Source of the DNA: Anaeramoeba flamelloides
Lineage: Eukaryota; Metamonada; Anaeramoebidae
Direction of reading: 5' to 3'
Assembly: GCA_027625915.1 (NCBI GenBank)
Contig: JANTQA010000036.1
Coordinates: 1,793,501-1,857,500, forward strand
Length of the DNA: 64,000 nt
A program made the translations under genes and the position numbers. Below are positions 37,201 to 48,992 of the stretch, piece by piece (positions within the stretch are counted from its first letter, which is position 1; every line of letters begins with the position of its first letter). A model generated the notes under the pieces. It ran no database searches. It worked only from the letters and a program-made list of their open reading frames with translations, and was not told the origin of the DNA.

Positions 37201-37712
37201 GATTCCATCAGTACGGAGAATTACCCAGCCAAAAGCAGCAATTTTTCTTTTGGTGTCAATTAAATCAAAGTCTAAAGGGTGGTTGAGACACCGCTGAAGA
37301 GACACAAGGTTACGGCTAGTAGATCGAAAGGCTTGGGACAAGGTAATCATCGAAGAATTGCTTTGTGAAAAGTATGTGGACTGATCCCGTAAAGAAGACT
37401 CCGAAAATGTTGTAGGATCAAGCATATCAAACGAGATTGAAACGGGATCAAGATCTTCGGATATAAAATCTTCTTCGTCAATAGTAATTTGGGAAAAATG
37501 GTCGTGTGTTTGTTTTGAACGAAAAAGAAGATCTGGTTCAAGTTCTTCAAATTTCCTTCGCTTCTTTGTTTTTGTTTTTATTGTGTTTGGGAGGAAAAGT
37601 GTTTGTTTTGGTTTTAATTGTGTTTGTTTTTTGTTCAATCAAGATAATTTTTAAATGAAAAAAGAGTCGTAAAAAAAAAATTTACTTTAGGTTTGGATTT
37701 AGTAACAGACAT
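34243..37712 (-). CDS. Large charged protein with four PH-like segments
   Basis: The main open frame runs from about 37638 down to 34243 but has no ATG near its start. A 27-base first exon (37712-37686, MSVTKSKPK) with a GTAAAT donor fits in phase to 37563 through a 122-base intron, giving MSVTKSKPK-KRRKFEELEP. This start is inferred. Four blocks have PH-like strand patterns and a closing helix: 37250-36800 (split by a Lys/Asn insert), 36365-36090, 35575-35300 and 34555-34245. Between them lie Lys/Glu/Asn runs, a Gln run near 35600-35640 and a Ser/Tyr-rich tract near 34920-35100. PH folds usually bind phosphoinositides or proteins, so a membrane or scaffold role is possible. No catalytic domain is seen. 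Plus-strand frames over 34565-34920 are shadows of the Lys/Glu codons. Confidence 0.8.
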
Positions 37713-38440
37713 TTACGTTAAAAGATCTGTAGTTACTAAATTTTTCTTAAAATTTTGAGGTAAGTCAATGTGAATTTTGGCAGAAGAGTCAGCCTATTTA
37801 TTGTTATAAAAAGGGTAAAAAAAAAATTGTATTTGTAGAGGAAAAAATGAAAAATGAGTAGAAGAGATTTTGATTGAAAAGTATTTGTTTTTTCTGCTTG
37901 AAAGACATTAAAATTCTTTTTAAAAATTTATTTCTACTTTTTGAATTTTATTCCTAATTTCAAAAAGCTCTGAAATTAGTTATTTTTCTCTGTTCTGAAA
38001 AATAAGATTCCTTTTTAATTTCTGTTGTTTAGCTTACAGTTCTTGTTATCTCTTAATCTCAGTCGGTTGTTGGTGAATCAAAAAGATAAGGAACAGAAAA
38101 TATTTAGTCGGATTTGTACCTATTTCGATATACAATAAAAAAATAATAACAATTTTTGTAACCAAGAATAAGTCTGTTTGTTGTTTTTTTGTGAAAAAGT
38201 GCCAAATATTTCAAAGAATTAAAAGAAAATTCAAACATTTTTTTTCAAACTTTTTGTTCTTTAAGGGATTTGCATCTACTAAGGAGGAGTTTAAAATTAA
38301 AGTTGGTTGTTATTGGGAGTAAAGAACAAAAGTCTGACATGGTTCAAAGGTATTTAAAAATTTCGATTAGTAAAACAGTAATACTTGGTGATCTTATCAA
38401 TTAAAAAAAAGATCATTGAGTCTTTCAAAAACCACCAAGA
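37713..38440. other. Upstream region of the PH-like gene
   Basis: Presumed promoter and 5' UTR side of the minus-strand gene starting at 37712. No defined motif or further gene was seen. Confidence 0.35.
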
Positions 38441-38590
38441 ATTTTAGAAAATAAATCTACATTTTGCCACAAATCCAAAGGTTTATTCAACTATATTCAG
38501 ACTACCAAAGTTGTACAATATCTTTCGTAAATTTGTCTCGAAATGTAGATTAGTTGTTAAAAAATCGAGAGATTTTTTTAAAAATGTAGA
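38441..38590. repeat. Dispersed repeat with internal inverted repeat
   Basis: AATCTACATTTTGCCACAAAT near 38453 pairs with ATTTGTCTCGAAATGTAGATT near 38535, making a hairpin of about 100 bases. The whole matches the reverse complement of 15781-15925. Confidence 0.6.
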
Positions 38591-38595
38591 TAACC

Positions 38596-39034
38596 ATTGT
38601 GTCAAAAAGTGAAACAGAGAAAAAAAGTTAAATGAGGGTTTTCATTGGGAACCTTAATAGAACCTGAAAATTCAAAGTAAGATCAATTTAAAAAAGAATA
38701 AATAAATAAATAAAGACAAAGTGAAGTATTCAACACAATAACGGTTTTTTTAATACTATCTTTTGGTAGGGGTTTTTCTTTGATTGATCAATTTATAAAA
38801 TTTGTTCAAAAAATTGACAATTTTAAGGATCTCCAAAACTACACCAAAAATTTTGATAAATCAAAGAAGATTTAAATTGGATTTGTTGGATTGATTGAAA
38901 ATAATATAATGGGTTGTTGTTCGAAGTTATTTAGTTTCTTATTTTTATTGATTTTATTTTTCATTTTCAATAATATTCTCAATATAAAACCTCATTTAAC
39001 TTTTTTTCCTGTTTCACTTTTTTTTCAAAACAGT
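38596..39034. mobile_element. MITE, GTGAAAC-end family (copy 3)
   Basis: About 45-bp inverted ends. The left contains AAAAAGTGAAACAGAGAAAA and AGTTAAATGAGG; the right contains CCTCATTTAACTTTTTTTCC and GTTTCACTTTTTT. About 430 bp and non-coding. It is the best preserved of three related copies (9062-9462, 26381-26992). Confidence 0.8.
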
Positions 39035-40559
39035 AATTATTTTTTTCAAAAATTTTTACTCTAATTTTGGGGGTAAAATTTTCAATTTGATCCTTCATTT
39101 TTAGAATTTCATTTTTAATAATAGATCTTTTAGAATTCCATATCATGTTTGTTTATTTTATATTTTGATGTTCTAGGATCTTTATATTATATAAACCGTC
39201 GATCGAAAAGATATAAACTTTTTGTTTTGAGATACTATTTAAAATTTACTGCCCTGGTTATTTTTACAACAGTAATAAGAATTTAAATTAGGATTAAAAT
39301 CTTTTTTGAAGCAAGAAATATAACTTCCAATTTCTTCAAGATATTTCAAGAAACTTGTATATAAAGGCGAAATACTTTATTTAAGGACTACCTTTTTCTG
39401 TGAAAACGTGAAATAATGTATAAAAACACCCTTGAAAGAGTTTTGCAACCCCATTTATATTTAAAAACTGGAAATTTCTTTGAGAAAATAATAAGAGAAA
39501 ATTTCACAATTTTTTCACCTTTATTTTTACCCTTGAAAGATCATAAAATTTTGATTTTTATATTTTAGAATTTCTATTTCAACTGTTTGAACTCACAACC
39601 CTTTCTGTGACTATTCTACAATTTTTTAGATTAGCTTTTACAAGTTTGAAATGTTCTCAAATTTGAACTTGTGCTTGAAAATCCTCAAAAGCTATTTTTT
39701 TTTCAATTATTCTTTTTGTTATTTTCAATTTTCTTTTTCACTGATAAAAAATGAAAAAAAGTGAATATAAAAAGATAAATATTACAATAAATGTTTGAAT
39801 GTTTTTTTTTTGTCCAATTCCATTAGAATGAAAATACTTTTTGAGAAGTGAACAATGAAATAAAACAACACCCAACTTTTTCAAGGTTGGAAAAGTATTC
39901 CTTAAGAGAAAAACTTAAACAACCCAGTAAAAGAAGAATTATCTCTATTTTTCTTCTTTATTATTTTGAATATTACAGTGATCAAAATAATGTGTGCACA
40001 ATGACTATTATTCGTGTTTCAAAATATTATTCGTGCTTTTTTTCTACTTGTTCCAAGGCAGCATTCTAATTTACTATTCAATAGAAAACAAACGTTAAAA
40101 TCAATTTTGAAAGTAAAACCCCTTGATATTTTCGGTAAAATATAAAATATAAATTATGATTAGACTTGGTTCATTTTTTTTCATAATCTTCTCAATTTTT
40201 TTTTTTATTTTTAGATTTTTTGATAATAAAAATTTCCATAAAAGTTTACTCTATTTTTTAAGATAAAATTTTTGATATTTGATCTTCATTTTTAGGATTT
40301 CTTTTTTAAATAATAAAACTTTAACAAACCAATATCATACTTACTTGGATTTTATTGTTGTTTTCATTGTTCGGGTAGCGTTTAGGTCTTCTCGAACAAA
40401 AAAACATGCTTTTGCTTTTGAAACACGCAATTAAACTTTTCTATATGCCATCTTTTAATAATTGTATTTTAGTTAGATGTGATTTCTTGTTTAGTTCTTT
40501 GGATTTTATATCAATTTCATTTGGTTCTTTTTTCATTGGTCTTGATATCTAATACTACT
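39035..40559. other. Mostly non-coding stretch
   Basis: No supported gene. An open plus-strand stretch near 39845-40069 reads protein-like (SRLEKYSLREKLKQPSKRR) but lacks an ATG and has no recognised family. It is noted as a possible exon or transposase fragment. Confidence 0.4.
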
Positions 40560-41300
40560 ATTTTTATCCGAAATAAAGAGAAGAAAATTTTCATTCAGCT
40601 TTCCAAAAAAAGATGTATAAAAATCATGAAACTTTTCAAATTTTTAATTCCAAAGAGAAGCTTACTATTCGATTAAAATAAATGTATCAAAATTGTCATT
40701 CAGCTTTCCAAAATTAAATTTTTCAATCATAGACAAATTTTTAAATTTTTTAATTCCTAGAACCAACTTTAGTTTTCAATTTCTCGTTTTGGATTTTGGT
40801 GAAAGATTTTATTTTTTGAATATGTTTTTGTAGAAAAGTTGAATAAAAATTTTGATATTTTTATTTTTTCAATTAGTAATATTTTTATAGATCATTTACC
40901 ATTTCAATTTTTAAATATTAAAACCAACTTAAAGTGTTAATTTCCCGTTTAGAATTTGGAACTTTGATTATTTAGACTAAATCTTGAGATTTCTATTTTT
41001 GTAAAATAAATGGAAAAAAGTTTTCATTTTGCTTTCCAAAAAAAGATTTTTATATATCCTGTAACATTTCAAAATTTTAATTCTGAAAAACAGCTTAATT
41101 GATTAATTTACCATTTAGAATTGGGGAATGTGTTGATTTCTAAAAATTCTTGGTATGTTTTTTTTAGAAAAATGAACGAAAATTTTAATTTTTTTTTTAC
41201 AATTAAAGAGTATTTTTGTTTTTTTTTTGGAAAGTTGAATGAAAATTTTGATCTTATTATTTTGCAATAAACAGAAATAATTTGAAAATTACAGTTTAGA
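40560..41300. repeat. Array of repeat units related to the 7330-8620 element
   Basis: The block TTCATTCAGCTTTCCAAAAA recurs, with variants, near 40590, 40700 and 41030. Inverted forms (GGAAAGTTGAATGAAAATTT) are near 41230 and 40845. Interspersed GAATTTGGAACTTTGAT and GAATTGGGGAATGTG match the arms of the foldback element in ArfGAP intron 2. It looks like several partial or rearranged copies. Confidence 0.6.
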
Positions 41301-42257
41301 AAGGGTCAGTTTCTTTATTTTTCAATTATTAGAGTATTTTTCCAAAATTAGTTTTCTCAAATCAAGTTCAAGTTTTTCGAAATTTCCTTATGAAAATGTG
41401 AAAAAATTGTCTTATTTTAATGTTTAGAATGAAAAAATGCAAAAATATAACTTTTTGTGTTCAAAAGAAAAGAAAGAGTTCTTGGAAAATAATAATTTGT
41501 TTTTATCGCATAAAAAGGACTATTAAATAATACGAAATTGAATCTTGTAAACATTAGAAGGTATCAACAGTGAAAGATAACTACTCATTTTCGTTACTTT
41601 ATAGTTTACTTTTTATACAATAACCTGATTTTTTTCGAAATTGTTTGCAAATGAATTTCCATTTCATTCTATCAGTTTTGTGAAAAAAAAAAGTCCAATA
41701 GAAATAGGGATTGTATCTTTTTCTGGAAAAAAATGTAAATTTTCAAAAATGGAATTATTAAATTAACTAAAGTCAAATGGTTTGTAGTATTTCTATTTCT
41801 ATACTTTCTGTGAAATGAATTCTTATTGGGAAAATTTTTTAACTTACTTTTTCTGATTTTTGTTTTTAAAAAAGAGTTTCTTAAAAGTTCAGAGATTAGA
41901 ATTTGAGTTATCGTTTGAAAAATGTTAAATTGAAAAAGGAAGTGAATATTTTTCCTATTTAAAAGACAAAACCCAATAATAGGTAATTTTTTGGAAATTT
42001 TCCATTTATCTTTGAAAATTATTGAATTTAAGTTGAAATTTTTCTTGGGGGTATTGAAACAAATGAGTGTTCTTATTTTTGAATAAAAAACTAAATCCAA
42101 AAAAGGATGATAAATTAGAAAATTCTGCAAAAATCAACCAACAACTGCATTTGAATATAAAACTTTGGGTTTCCGAAAGGCGAAGAAAAAGTGTTTCAAA
42201 TGTTTTCTTGATAGACATTTTTTGGAACAAAACCTTTTCTGCTGAAAAATTGCAAAA

Positions 42258-45200
42258 ATGGGTGTTCGCTCTTCTGCCTTTAAGGTGATACAAAAAATTT
42301 CAGAGAAACAACAAAAAAACTTTTTCAATCACTTAGAAAATACTCATTTGGCCGTCTGTTTATACAACGAAAAGGGGGTGATTTCTTACATCAACGATAT
42401 CTGGCTATTAATATTGGGAGAAAAAAGAACCAAAAAATTCCATAACAAGAGTGTTTTTGATGTGTCTGATATGGAGCTATCCCCTCATCCAGAATTTCAA
42501 CCTTTTTATTTACAAGAAACAAAATCTGTCTTAATGAATTTTATTGAGGAAATAAGGTAATTTTTTACTTTTTTCGATCATCAAAAAAAAAACAAAACAA
42601 AAAACAAAAAAAGAACTAAAGAACAAAAGAAAAAAAGATCAAAAGATCAAAAGAAATTGAAAAAAAATGAAAGTACTCTTAATTTTGAGAGATCTTTGAA
42701 GTTTAACACTGAAAGTTGTTGATTTTTCAAGTAAAGAATTTTTTTTTTTTGATTTTGAAATTGTGTGCAATCTAACTTTCGGTTAAATTTTGAATTTTCT
42801 AAAATTAGTTGCTTTCAGAAAAAGAATTCCTGAGTCTCCCGTTCTTCTCTCAAAAAACATTTGTATTGGGTTTTTGACTTTTATAATGTCTTTTTTTTGG
42901 AATTTATTGTCCCATGAAAAGATACCTTTTGGAAACCCTTTTTTAAACAACTTTATCAGATTAAAATCTGAATTTCGGTAAGATATCAAGTCAAATTATG
43001 AATCAAAAAAATAAGTTGGTGGGAACACAAAAATAGTTTTTGACATTTCCCTGAAAAAATACAACACCAGTTTATTGAATTTTTAAAAGTTTTTAAAAAA
43101 GATATCTCTCCAATAAATCTCATCAATTTTACAAAGCTTTGAGACACGTTTACAACGCTTTTCCCATTAAAAAAATGCTAGGAAGTGATTAAAAGGGTTG
43201 TAAAGTGCCTTCAAGTGTTTCAAAGTTTTGAAAAGACACAAAACTTTTATAGAAGTCATGAGATTTTTTCTTACTGGTATTTGAATTATAAAAGGGAAAA
43301 ATATTCACCTCTTTTTCAATTTCCTTTTTCGATCCTAAAACTACAATGTTGACTAACTTCTTTGGTAACCCTATTTTGGAAAGAAAAATATTGAAAAAGA
43401 AGTGAAAATTATGTCCCAGTTCTAATTCAAATACCAGTATGATTTTTGTTTGATAAAATTTTTCTTAAATAATAGAGATTTTGACGATATCTTTGTTAAT
43501 TCATGACAAAGTTGCAAAAATCATGATTTTCGTCAAGTCACGATAAAGCTTCAAAAATCGCAATTATCTCTATCAAACCACAATATTTTTAGAAAATTGC
43601 GATATTCAATATTATCTCGATAATATAACAAATCGCGATGTTCTTTAAAATCACGATAATTGTTGAAAAATCTTGACAAATATCAAAAAATCATGATAAA
43701 AATTAAATCGTGATATAATAGTTGATTGCCTTTTTGGGCTAATTCAGCAATATTTTTCAAAAGAAAAAATTTTGTTTGATCAAAAAACAAGATCCTACAA
43801 AAAAGTTATTCTTTTAAAAAACAACAAAAAAGATACTTGATTCAATCAAAGATCAGATCAAAGAGTTTTTTTTGTATTTTATTTTGATTTGGTTGACAGA
43901 TCGATCGATCGATCCTTTTAGATCAACAAACGTAATAACTAAAGATCAAGAAATATTTTCCCAGTCAAAAAAGGTGGTGTTATAAATTGTGTTGAATAAA
44001 AAAGGTTTCTAAAACAACCAACCCTTCGCCATTTTTCAAAGAATGTGCTCTTTGGTCAAAACCTTTTGTTTATTCTTTGAAAGCTGAAAGAGTTAGAATA
44101 ACTTTTCAAAAGCTTTTTTAACAACCAAGTACATTATCACCAATTATTAAGATTTTTTGTACATTTGTTTTCTTCCTTATTTCTTATTCTTCTTCAGATA
44201 TCCTGGTATTGTACAAAAAACACAACTAGATTTTAAAGGCCTTTTTTTTTTTTCGATCGATCACAATACGAATGAAAATTACTCTTTATTCTTTTTGGTT
44301 ATTTAACTTGTGAAGAGAATACCCCCATTTAAAAAAAGCACATCCATTTTATATTCAAGTACATTTATGAAATGGATAACTATTTGTTTGATCATAAAAT
44401 TCACAGTGGATTTTACTTTTATAAAAAAAATGAAATGAAAAAGCTTTTTTTTCCAACTACAAAAAATCCATATCTTTTTGAAAGTTTTCGGCCTTTCAAA
44501 ACTTTCAAGCACTTACACTTTACAACCCTTTCAAACATTTTCTAACATTTTTTAATGGGAAAAGAGTTATAAGAGTGTCAAAACTTTGTAAAATTCATTG
44601 AGATTTTTTGTAAGTGATTTCAAAAAACTAATATACTTTATTTTGCAATTAGTATTTTATTGCTATTTTTGTAGAATATCGCGGGTTTCTGATTTTTCTG
44701 GATAAAGTTATACTAATCGCTATTTTTTTAATATTAACGCGAGTTTATTGCGAAATATCGTGATAATACATATTATCACCAAAACCACTTTTACTTTATA
44801 AAAATTAAATAAGACACAAAAAATAAATTCTATAAATTCGAGATATATATATATATATATTGTAAACCTGAATTTTAAAGACAATTTTATTATTATTTAA
44901 AAGACGAACAATATAAAAAAATTTTAAACAATGAAAAAATGTACCCAAAATGTAAAAAAAAAAATACAAAGTTTCAAAAAATAATCTTCATTTCTAAACG
45001 AATGTAAAATTTGAATACACAGCCTGAAGTCACCATTTGTCAAAAATAATTTTTTTAAAAAAGTTTAAAATAGAGATTTGATAAATTAAATTATTGAAGT
45101 TTGCTATTGTTTATACTTTTTAATTTTTCCAAAGTCCATTTTTTAATTTTCCAGTTCACCATAACACAAACAATACGGGGTTCATACTTTTATAAAATTA

Positions 45201-48200
45201 TACAACTATTTATATTTATGAGTTTGAAATTCATTCTAAATAAAAAATGAAAACAAAAAACCATATGAAAAGTTTTTATCATTCAAAATTCAAATACAAG
45301 TAAATTCAAAAAACAAGAGTGATTTGATAATGATTACAATGTAAAATAGATAATACGATGTTTTAATAGATAATAATTCACAAATAAAGCAATAATTTGA
45401 TAATAGCAAACAGAAATTGGCCAGGAAAGAAAAATTCTTTGAAATTTTGCTATTTCAAATGGAAACATTTTTATTCCCAGAAAATAAAATATAAGTGTTA
45501 CTCTTACACTTCTTTATTTATTAAAGTGATAAATAAAGATTATTAAAGGAAATATTTACAAAATTTATAATTAAATCAATATAAAAATTAAAATTTATAA
45601 AGTTTAACGATTTTTTTTTTACTTTCCACTATTAAGAACTATTCATATTTTACACCATGCATGGATTGAAATACACCACTCTAACCAGAAAAAATTATTG
45701 AAAAAAGAATATCAATTACAGGAAATTCAAAAAATTGTAAAATTTTTAGATTTTTACTTCAAAATTTAGTATCTATCAAATATTCCCGAAAATACCCAAA
45801 AATCGAAAATACTTTAAAATTTTTTAAAAAATATTCAAAAACATTTTTTAAACAACTTCTAAGAAACGATAATGCCGATATACCCAGTTTAAAGGTAACT
45901 TTGGAATTTTATGGTCAAAAAAAAATTTTTTTTCTTGACTGAAAAACCTCAAATATGAAAAATTGCTTATTTTGAGGTATAGTATTCAATCCATTTGAGT
46001 GAAAGGAATTGGTATCTTAGATTATCTATAACATTTCTGATCATTGATAAATGATATTAACTAAATGAGAGAAAATTTCTTTGTAAATGACAATTCCCAA
46101 TTGTGTTTCATTACTCATATTTTTGTACTGTTATATGCAATCCAAAAATAACTGAGTAATATCAAATTGTGCATATACCTAACCCACCCAAGGTTACCCA
46201 AGCTAATTTAACTTCCCATTGGATATTAGAAATTGTTTTGATCTAAAACAACAGATTCAGAACCTAACACATCCCATACCAATATCCCGGCATACATATA
46301 TACTTATCTTAATAAATACTAACATTTACTCAAATACACTCAAACGGTACCAAAAACTCTTCAGAGGATTTAAGGAAGAAAATTCAAAAGTGGGTATTTT
46401 GTCTTTAAAGAAAAATTGTTATTTTACCATAAACATTTATCTCTGTGCACTAGGGTTTCTTCAAAGTCCTTCAAAAGATGTTTTCAAGTGGTTAAAAAAA
46501 TTTCTAGTATTTTCGATTTTCGGGTATTTTCAGGAATATTTTAAACACCCAAAATTTGAAAAAAACATTTTATTGATCCAAAAACTTTGAATTTTCGAAC
46601 AAAACAAGGCAAAAATTAAAATCAATTTTTTTTTTTTTGATATTGTTACTGTTTCCACACAAATTATTTTCAAGTATATAAGTACACTTGGAGTAAACTA
46701 GATGATAATTAAAATTAATTTTTGAAAGGTGGTGGATGGAATTTTGATTTTCCAACCCTTTCGCAATCAATTTTGAATTTGATCATTTTGAAAAGAAGTT
46801 TACCAAAATAACAAATTTTCAAAAAAAAAAACAAAATTTTAAATTTTTACAAGACCATCTTGTCTCAAAATTTTTAAAAGCCAATAAATATATTATTAGT
46901 AATAAAAGTAATCTACAATAACCAGAAAATCCAAATATTCCTTAAGAGTGGAAAAAAAAAAAAAAAAAAGTAAAAAGAAATAAAGAAAAGGTTTAAATGA
47001 CTCTTAAAACTTTTTTCTTCCTATTTTCTAAAAAAATCAAAGATCTCCCATGTTTAAAAATCGAGAAGTTTTAAAAAATCCAAAACACTATAGAAAAATA
47101 TTTCCATACATTTTTCAGAATTATCCAAATTAGATCCCAGTGAAAATTGAAATTCTATACTTTATTCAATATCGACTCTTTTGATAATTATCGTGGAAGC
47201 AAATTAAACATTTTGTAAATTTTTGATTTCAATTAGAATCTTTTTTTTTTGATTATATAATTTTCACTGGAAAATCAAGATCAAAATTAAAATCAATTTT
47301 ATTTCCCTCCTATTTCAATTACATTTCCAGATTACACACGAGTAGTATTTTTATAACCTTACCCTCAACTCTATCGTAATTGAAAAAATAAGTTGAATTA
47401 CATGGCATAATAGGATCCCCAAATTTTGCTTTACCCATCATTTTCAAGTAAACATTTAATTTAAGGACTAATCTCTATTAAATTTTTTTACCAAAATTTA
47501 ATAGAAATTGAGAAAATTTTTTGTCAATTACTTAGATTTTAAAACACTGTTTATTTTCAATATTAAAGATATTTCTAGATTAGGAATCCTTATTTAGAAA
47601 TTGATCAAAAAAAATAATAGAGACTAGTCTGTTAAGGAAAGGAGAAAAGTGATTTATCCAAATGAGAAAATTTTGAAAATAAAAAAAAGCACATAAATTT
47701 TTAATTTTGACAATTTATATTGGGTTGTCTCATTATTCTTCAAATTTTAATGGATATATAGTTTGGCATCAAAGAAATATTCATTAAAAGTCAAATCCGG
47801 ATATTACAAAACGATTTTACTGTCTTTTTAGATTTTAATTTTTTTTGACCATTTCAGATAAGATTTGAATGATTTTTTTATTGTTAATTAAAGCTTAACC
47901 AGAAATATTAATTAACCACAATTAAATTTATTCTCTTTTCACTTTTATTATTTAATTCTAAAAACAATAAATAAATAATATATATATATATATTGTTATA
48001 TATAATAAAAATAAATAAAAATAAATAAAAATAAATAAAAATAAATTAATTGATTAATTAATAATAGAAAGTCACATACTGCTGAACTCGTGTTCATGTA
48101 TCAAGTACAAACACAGAATAAAAGGAATGTGTTTGTAAAAATATTAGCAAATAAAATTAAAATCGGGAAAAAAATCAATATCCTTTTTTCCGCTTTACCT

Positions 48201-48992
48201 ATCAATGAAAGTCTCATAATTAATCCATTTGAAATTAACTAAAGTACCAAAATGATTTTTGAGAAGAACAAGCTAGATGAAAAGGAAAGAAAAACGAAAA
48301 GGAAAAGGAAAAAGAAAAGGAAAAGGGAAAAGGAAAGGAAAAAGGAAAAAAAAAGGAAAAGGAAAAGGAAAAGGAAAAAAAAAAGGAAAAGGAAAAAGGA
48401 AAGGAAAAAGAAAAGGGGAAAGATAAATATAAAAATCAATAAAAATGGAAATTATGAATTAATAGTTGATCAGTGGGAAAATGAAAATGAAAATAAAACT
48501 GAAGACGGAATAATAATTCTAAAAAAAGATAGAACGAAAGCAATAACAAAAAAGATATGGGTAAACAAAAAAGAAGAAAGGAATTTTAGAGAAAAGGCTA
48601 CTCAAAGTTTTTCATTTCAAGAAAAAAATACCCACAGTTTATCAAAATGGGTTAAGAAACCAGAAAAGGATAATAAAATTGTTACTCTCATCCCAGTTGA
48701 AAATATGGACACAGATGAAACAATAAATTCTTGTAATTCAGAATTTCTTCACAATATTTTACCAAATACCCAGGAAATAGATGAAATATTTTATAATTAT
48801 TCCAACATCGAAAAAACAAAGAAACCAAAAGCATATATTCCCGATCTCACAATAAAAAAAACGAAAATAGAAAAAATAATGGAAAGGAAAATTAAAACAT
48901 TCAAATTAAATCAAGAAGATGAATCCGAAATCTCTTTTAATTCTTTTCAGAAATCAACGTCTTTTAACTCTTCAGTTGCAGAGATTTTTTGA
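42258..48992 (+). CDS. PAS-domain protein with Lys-rich C-terminal region (four-exon model)
   Basis: Exon 1 (42258-42556) starts at ATG and codes a PAS-like domain: HLENTHLAVCLYNEKG, then VISYINDIWLLILGE, then NKSVFDVSDMELSP. It ends at a GTAATT donor in phase 2. Exon 2 (42819-42977, TTTCAG acceptor) continues in phase as KRIPESPVLLSKNICIGF and ends at GTAAGA. Exon 3 begins at 45637 after a polypyrimidine AAG acceptor and reads TIHILHHAWIEIHHSNQKK. It may end at 45768, which would join in phase to 48245-48992, a Lys-rich exon ending SSVAEIF. That last join and the exon 3 end are inferred; the 48252 frame could be a separate gene. The model gives 445 residues. PAS domains sense small ligands, redox or partners. 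No output domain is visible. The two long introns contain foldback elements. Confidence 0.58.
43080..44800. mobile_element. Long foldback element with CGCGATA subterminal repeats, copy 1
   Basis: 43090-43260 and 44500-44620 are inverted copies (TTTACAACGCTTTTCCCATT against AATGGGAAAAGAGTTATAA). Inside lie arrays of short motifs such as TCGCGAT, ATCACGATAA and AATCGTGATA (43475-43720; 44640-44780). The body 43720-44500 is shared in direct orientation with 60120-60960, including a conserved minus-strand frame ending NGGILFTS. It lies in the second intron of the PAS gene. It resembles a non-autonomous DNA element with subterminal repeats. Superfamily unknown. Confidence 0.75.
44303..44512 (-). 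other. Conserved reading frame in the CGCGATA element, copy 1
   Basis: The frame ends IKQIVIHFINVLEYKMDVLF and then NGGILFTS plus stop. The second element copy (60722-60952) has the equivalent frame ending IKQIVIHFNNTIEYEIDVFF and the same NGGILFTS. Both stay open in two diverged copies, which suggests past coding selection, for example a transposase exon. The opposite strand (MDNYLFDHKIHS...) is also open in both, so the coding strand is unsettled. Confidence 0.35.
45780..46565. mobile_element. Foldback element, about 790 bp, with long inverted ends
   Basis: 45780-45960 and 46395-46565 are imperfect inverted copies about 170-180 bp long. ATTTTCGATTTTCGGGTATT at 46510 pairs with AATACCCAAAAATCGAAAAT at 45790. 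It lies directly after the exon 3 candidate of the PAS gene, inside the inferred last intron. No transposase frame. Confidence 0.7.
46566..48244. other. Non-coding intron sequence with one MITE
   Basis: Apart from the TTAA MITE at 47461-47635 and an AAATA/AAATAA tandem tract near 48006-48046, no gene or RNA was supported. A weak exon-like TTTTTCAG acceptor near 47118 leads to early stops in all frames. Confidence 0.4.
47461..47635. mobile_element. TTAA-GGGACTAG MITE (175 bp)
   Basis: TTAA at both edges, inverted ends TTAAGGACTAATCTCTATTA and TAATAGAGACTAGTCTGTTAA. The internal blocks shared with the other copies are GTCAATTACTTAGATTT and AGGAATCCTTATTTAG. Confidence 0.8.
48280..48425 (+). 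repeat. Purine-only GGAAAA tract inside the Lys-rich exon
   Basis: About 145 bases with almost only A and G on the plus strand, built of GGAAAA-type units that read as Lys/Arg repeats in the coding frame. Such all-purine tracts can form triplex DNA and change length by slippage. Confidence 0.8.

Noticed and set aside
39845-40069. About 70-codon plus-strand open stretch (SRLEKYSLREKLKQ)
   Set aside because: Protein-like composition but no ATG, uncertain acceptor and no partner exon. Left as a note only.
43475-43720. Regularly spaced CGCGATA/ATCACGAT repeats, considered as a CRISPR-like array
   Set aside because: Repeats are short, variable and of both orientations without unique spacers. They sit at the edge of a transposable element that is duplicated elsewhere.
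46219-46590. 123-residue plus-strand frame
   Set aside because: Overlaps the right arm of the foldback element at 45780-46565, and its composition follows the arm sequence.
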